Origin: Paenibacillus_I sp035510375
GTDB lineage: Bacteria > Bacillota > Bacilli > Paenibacillales > Paenibacillaceae
Assembly (NCBI RefSeq): GCF_035510375.1
Contig: NZ_DATKHG010000072.1
DNA length: 64,000 bases
Direction: 5' to 3' (one strand)
Position numbers and translations under genes: made by a program. The notes beneath the pieces were generated by a model. It saw nothing but the letters and a program-made list of their open reading frames with translations. It was not told the origin of the DNA and ran no database searches. Below, in pieces: positions 61,485 through 64,000 of the stretch (position 1 is its first letter; every line of letters begins with the position of its first letter).

Positions 61485-62942
61485 TTACATGGAATAGTTG
61501 GGTGCTTCCTTCGTGATTTGGACATCGTGCGGATGGCTCTCCCGCAAGCCGGCGCCGGTAATGCGCACGAATTGCGTATCGTTGCGCAGCTCTTCAATCG
61601 TCTTGGTGCCGCAGTATCCCATACCGGAACGCAGTCCGCCGATGAGCTGGTGAACCGTGTCAGCCAACGGCCCTTTGTAGGCTACCCGTCCCTCGATGCC
61701 TTCCGGCACCAGCTTGTTCTCGTTTTCCTGGAAATAGCGGTCCTTGCTGCCTTCCTTCATCGCGCCGAGCGAGCCCATGCCGCGGTACACTTTGAACCGG
61801 CGCCCCTGGTAAATTTCCGATTCACCCGGGCTCTCTTCCGTGCCTGCAAAAAGACTGCCGATCATAATGCAGCTGGCGCCCGAGGCGATCGCCTTGGTGA
61901 TGTCCCCGGAATATTTGATTCCGCCGTCGGCGATGATCGGTATTCCGTATTCCCGCGCCACCGTAGCGCAATCATAGATCGCCGTTATTTGCGGCACGCC
62001 GATGCCGGCGATAACGCGCGTCGTGCAGATGGAGCCCGGACCGATACCGACCTTAATGACGGACGCGCCTGCTTCGATAAGGTCACGCGTCGCGTCGCCC
62101 GTCGCGACGTTGCCGGCAATAATCGTCAGTTCCGGATAGTTGCCCCGCAAGCTGCGGACGGTTTCAATGATGTTCACATGGTGACCGTGCGCCGAATCGA
62201 CGACGAGTACGTCCACTCCCGCCTGTACCAGAGCTTCCGCCCGTTCAAACGTATCCTTCGAGATGCCGACCGCCGCGCCGCACAACAGGCGCCCTTGCGC
62301 ATCCTTGGCGGCATTCGGGAACTGGATCGCTTTCTCGATATCCTTGATCGTGATAAGCCCTTTCAGCGTATTCGTCTCATCCACCAATGGCAGCTTCTCG
62401 ATCTTATGCTTCTGGAGCAGCACTTCGGCCTCCTGAAGCGTCGTGCCGACCGGCGCGGTGACCAGGTTCTCATGTGTCATCACTTCTTTGATTTTGATCG
62501 AATAGTCATGCACGAACCGAAGGTCGCGATTCGTCAGAATGCCGACAAGCTTCTGCTCCTTGTTAACGATCGGCACGCCGGAGATCCGGTATTTGCCCAT
62601 CAGCTCCTCCGCGTCATACACATGGTGCTCGGGCGTCAGCGAGAACGGGTTCGTAATGACGCCGCTCTCCGATCTTTTGACCCGATCCACCTCTTCGGCC
62701 TGCTGCGCCACCGACATATTTTTATGGATGATGCCGACGCCGCCCTCCCGTGCTATCGCAATCGCCAAAGCGGCCTCGGTGACGGTATCCATGCCGGCGC
62801 TGATAAGCGGAATGTTGAGCTTGACCGCAGCGCCCAGCCTTACCGACACATCGACCTCCCGCGGCAGCACCTCCGACTTCCGAGGGACGAGCAGCACGTC
62901 ATCGAACGTCAGCCCTTCCTTGGCGAACTTAGTTTCCCACAC
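61485..62942 (-). CDS. guaB: IMP dehydrogenase
   Basis: 485 residues from a GTG start (GGGAGGAA upstream). Oxidises IMP to XMP, the first committed step to GMP. TIM barrel with two CBS domains inserted at about 95-205, active-site Cys in GPGSICTTR and the RYFQENENK flap. It has the strong promoter at 63010-63038. Confidence 0.96.
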   Translation of the reverse strand: MWETKFAKEGLTFDDVLLVPRKSEVLPREVDVSVRLGAAVKLNIPLISAGMDTVTEAALAIAIAREGGVGIIHKNMSVAQQAEEVDRVKRSESGVITNPFSLTPEHHVYDAEELMGKYRISGVPIVNKEQKLVGILTNRDLRFVHDYSIKIKEVMTHENLVTAPVGTTLQEAEVLLQKHKIEKLPLVDETNTLKGLITIKDIEKAIQFPNAAKDAQGRLLCGAAVGISKDTFERAEALVQAGVDVLVVDSAHGHHVNIIETVRSLRGNYPELTIIAGNVATGDATRDLIEAGASVIKVGIGPGSICTTRVIAGIGVPQITAIYDCATVAREYGIPIIADGGIKYSGDITKAIASGASCIMIGSLFAGTEESPGESEIYQGRRFKVYRGMGSLGAMKEGSKDRYFQENENKLVPEGIEGRVAYKGPLADTVHQLIGGLRSGMGYCGTKTIEELRNDTQFVRITGAGLRESHPHDVQITKEAPNYSM

Positions 62943-63009
62943 GATGATGTTCCTCCCTGATTACGTATTACGAAGCGAAAATGACGTTCCCCCCGCGCAT
63001 ATTATTGCA

Positions 63010-63038
63010 ATATTAGCAGAGGGGTATAGGGCTGTCAA
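63010..63038 (-). promoter_or_regulatory. Promoter of guaB
   Basis: Minus strand perfect TTGACA (63033-63038), 17 bases, TAATAT (63010-63015); start near 63003. Confidence 0.75.
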
Positions 63039-63088
63039 GACGACACCGGGTTCGTTGGCTTGACGGAAAAAGAAGGCTTTTAAAGTCT

Positions 63089-63349
63089 TTACCTTAACGA
63101 TCGGAAGGCTTGTTCACGGCGATTTTTATAAGAATGATCGGGCAGTTCCGGTTGCAGCCTGCCCAAAGGTTTTGGCCTGGCAATCGTTCCCGGTCGGACG
63201 TGCTTTTCCGGTTCTGTCGCGTTTGTGGGAGCAAACGGAGATATCGTGTCTGAAGGAGGTATCGCGCGATCGGCCTGCCTGCAGGCGGCAAGACACAGAA
63301 TAAACAGTAACAGAACGGTAATCAACCGTGGAAAAGCGTGCCGCCGCAA
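63089..63349 (-). CDS. Putative small lipoprotein
   Basis: About 86 residues. A basic start (RRHAFPRL) is followed by a hydrophobic core ITVLLLFILCLAAC ending in a lipobox-like LAAC, then a Pro/Arg-rich short mature part. TTG 63349 has GAGGTGG five bases upstream; GTG 63358 is the alternative. Lies between the rRNA terminator and guaB on the same strand. Not recognised; a chance ORF is possible. Confidence 0.45.
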   Translation of the reverse strand: MRRHAFPRLITVLLLFILCLAACRQADRAIPPSDTISPFAPTNATEPEKHVRPGTIARPKPLGRLQPELPDHSYKNRREQAFRSLR

Positions 63350-63451
63350 CAGTACCACCTCATGATATCTGGATGCTTATAGTATGAGCGCGAGGCGCCG
63401 TTCCGCCTCGAAGGAGTTTCCGCCAGAACAGGACGATTCTGGCGGACACGA

Positions 63452-63497
63452 CAAAAAAACCCGTTAAGCGCTGCCGAACAGGCAGACTTAACGGGTT
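63452..63497 (-). terminator. rRNA operon terminator
   Basis: AAACCCGTTAAG/CTTAACGGGTTT stem, followed on the minus strand by TTTTTTTGTCG; just after the 5S gene. Confidence 0.85.
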
Positions 63498-63504
63498 TGT
63501 TCGT

Positions 63505-63621
63505 GCTTGGCAACGTCCTACTCTCCCGGGACCCTGCGGTCCAAGTACCATCGGCGCTGGAGGGCTTAACGGTAGTGTTCGGGATGGGAACGCGTGGATC
63601 CCCTCCGCCATCGCCACCAAA
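63505..63621 (-). rRNA. rrf: 5S ribosomal RNA
   Basis: About 117 bases on the minus strand from TTTGGTGGCGATGGCGGAG to GGACGTTGCCAAGC, with the conserved CCATCCCGAACAC loop and GAGAGTAGGACG. Ends are placed by analogy and may be off by a few bases. Confidence 0.93.
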
Positions 63622-63701
63622 CGGTGATGCTTGCAGAGCATTGCGCCCTGAAAACCGGATGCGAATGTAAAGTTGGCTGAAGTTCTTCCCCGCTCTCGGG
63701 G

Positions 63702-63752
63702 CCCCCGCAAAGTAATCGGCGTTGCTTCAAAGCTTCACGTCACTTTGCGGGG
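63702..63752 (-). other. 23S-5S spacer processing stem
   Basis: CCCCGCAAAGT (from 63703) pairs with ACTTTGCGGGG (to 63752) around a short insert in the 140-base spacer. It is a likely RNase III-type processing helix; no tRNA lies in this spacer. Confidence 0.5.
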
Positions 63753-63761
63753 TGAATTAGG

Positions 63762-64000
63762 ATAAGCCCTCGACCGATTAGTATTCGTCAGCTGCACGCA
63801 TTGCTGCGCTTCCACCCCGAACCTATCCACCTGGTCGTCTGCCAGGGGTCTTACGAATGGGGAAATCTCATCTTGAGGGGGGCTTCACGCTTAGATGCTT
63901 TCAGCGCTTATCCCGTCCGTACTTGGCTACCCAGCGGTGCTCCTGGCGGAACAACTGGTACACCAGCGGTACGTCCATCCCGGTCCTCTCGTACTAAGGA
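63762..64000 (-). rRNA. rrl: 23S ribosomal RNA, 3' end (partial)
   Basis: Complement of the 3' terminal part of 23S rRNA: the sarcin-ricin loop AGTACGAGAGGACCGGGA lies at about 63978-63995 and the gene ends in GGTCGAGGGCTTATC near 63762. It continues past the right edge of the window. Confidence 0.95.

Overview
The window looks like chromosomal DNA from a spore-forming, flagellated, GC-rich low-G+C Gram-positive, most likely Paenibacillaceae (Paenibacillus/Cohnella type). The grounds are: strong GGAGG ribosome-binding sites with frequent GTG/TTG starts, a T-box leader, spore genes (CotF-like coat protein, SspP, Spo0E-like phosphatase), sigma-D style motility genes, and gene orders known from Bacillus (ywiB-argS; speB-speE-pbpG-ywhD; guaB-dacA-pdxS-pdxT-serS-tRNA-Ser). 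The right end carries the origin-proximal Bacillus-type block and runs into an rRNA operon (5S, then the 3' end of 23S) on the minus strand.

Layout. 0-8 kb: a subtilisin-like protease, then a minus-strand operon argS2-ywiB-argS behind a T-box riboswitch, so two arginyl-tRNA synthetases appear to share one tRNA-sensing leader. Upstream of it is speE-speB (spermidine synthesis) with a small downstream ORF. 8-9.2 kb: an AT-richer accessory patch with a TPR-gene remnant, a promoter flanked by two near-identical operators, and an AbrB/RelE-type toxin-antitoxin pair. 9.3-17.4 kb: a class A penicillin-binding protein, a chemoreceptor, YwhD, an M1 metallopeptidase and a membrane protein. 17.5-27 kb: a decayed zone of secreted-protein fragments (frameshifted GH18 gene, two beta-helix pieces in opposite orientation, a truncated surface protein), dispersed hairpin repeats with a 21-nt tandem array, and the giant Lhr helicase.

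27-38.6 kb: a GGDEF-EAL protein, an ECF sigma/anti-sigma pair with its own ECF-type promoter, a universal stress protein, an SMP-30 lactonase-like protein, two more chemoreceptors, an orphan OppF-like ATPase and a CotF-like coat protein. 38.8-50 kb: diaminopimelate dehydrogenase, glutamate dehydrogenase, exonuclease III, a 31-residue holin-like type I toxin with a candidate antisense RNA, sulfurtransferase, MFS transporter, GNAT enzyme, motAB behind a sigma-D-like promoter, RluF and a divergent PRPP synthetase. 50-64 kb: a PAS histidine kinase, tadA, a Spo0E-like protein, a c-di-GMP-I riboswitch before a PilZ gene, tRNAs (Arg-CCU, Pro-CGG, Ser-UGA), a lipoprotein, small spore-type genes, serS-pdxT-pdxS, dacA, guaB and rRNA.

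Two themes recur. The first is c-di-GMP and motility: a GGDEF-EAL enzyme, a c-di-GMP riboswitch feeding a PilZ receptor, MotAB and three chemoreceptors. The second is sporulation and cell wall: PBP, DacA, Ddh, coat and small spore proteins, kinase and Spo0E-like phosphatase. I saw no CRISPR array, prophage or intact insertion sequence.
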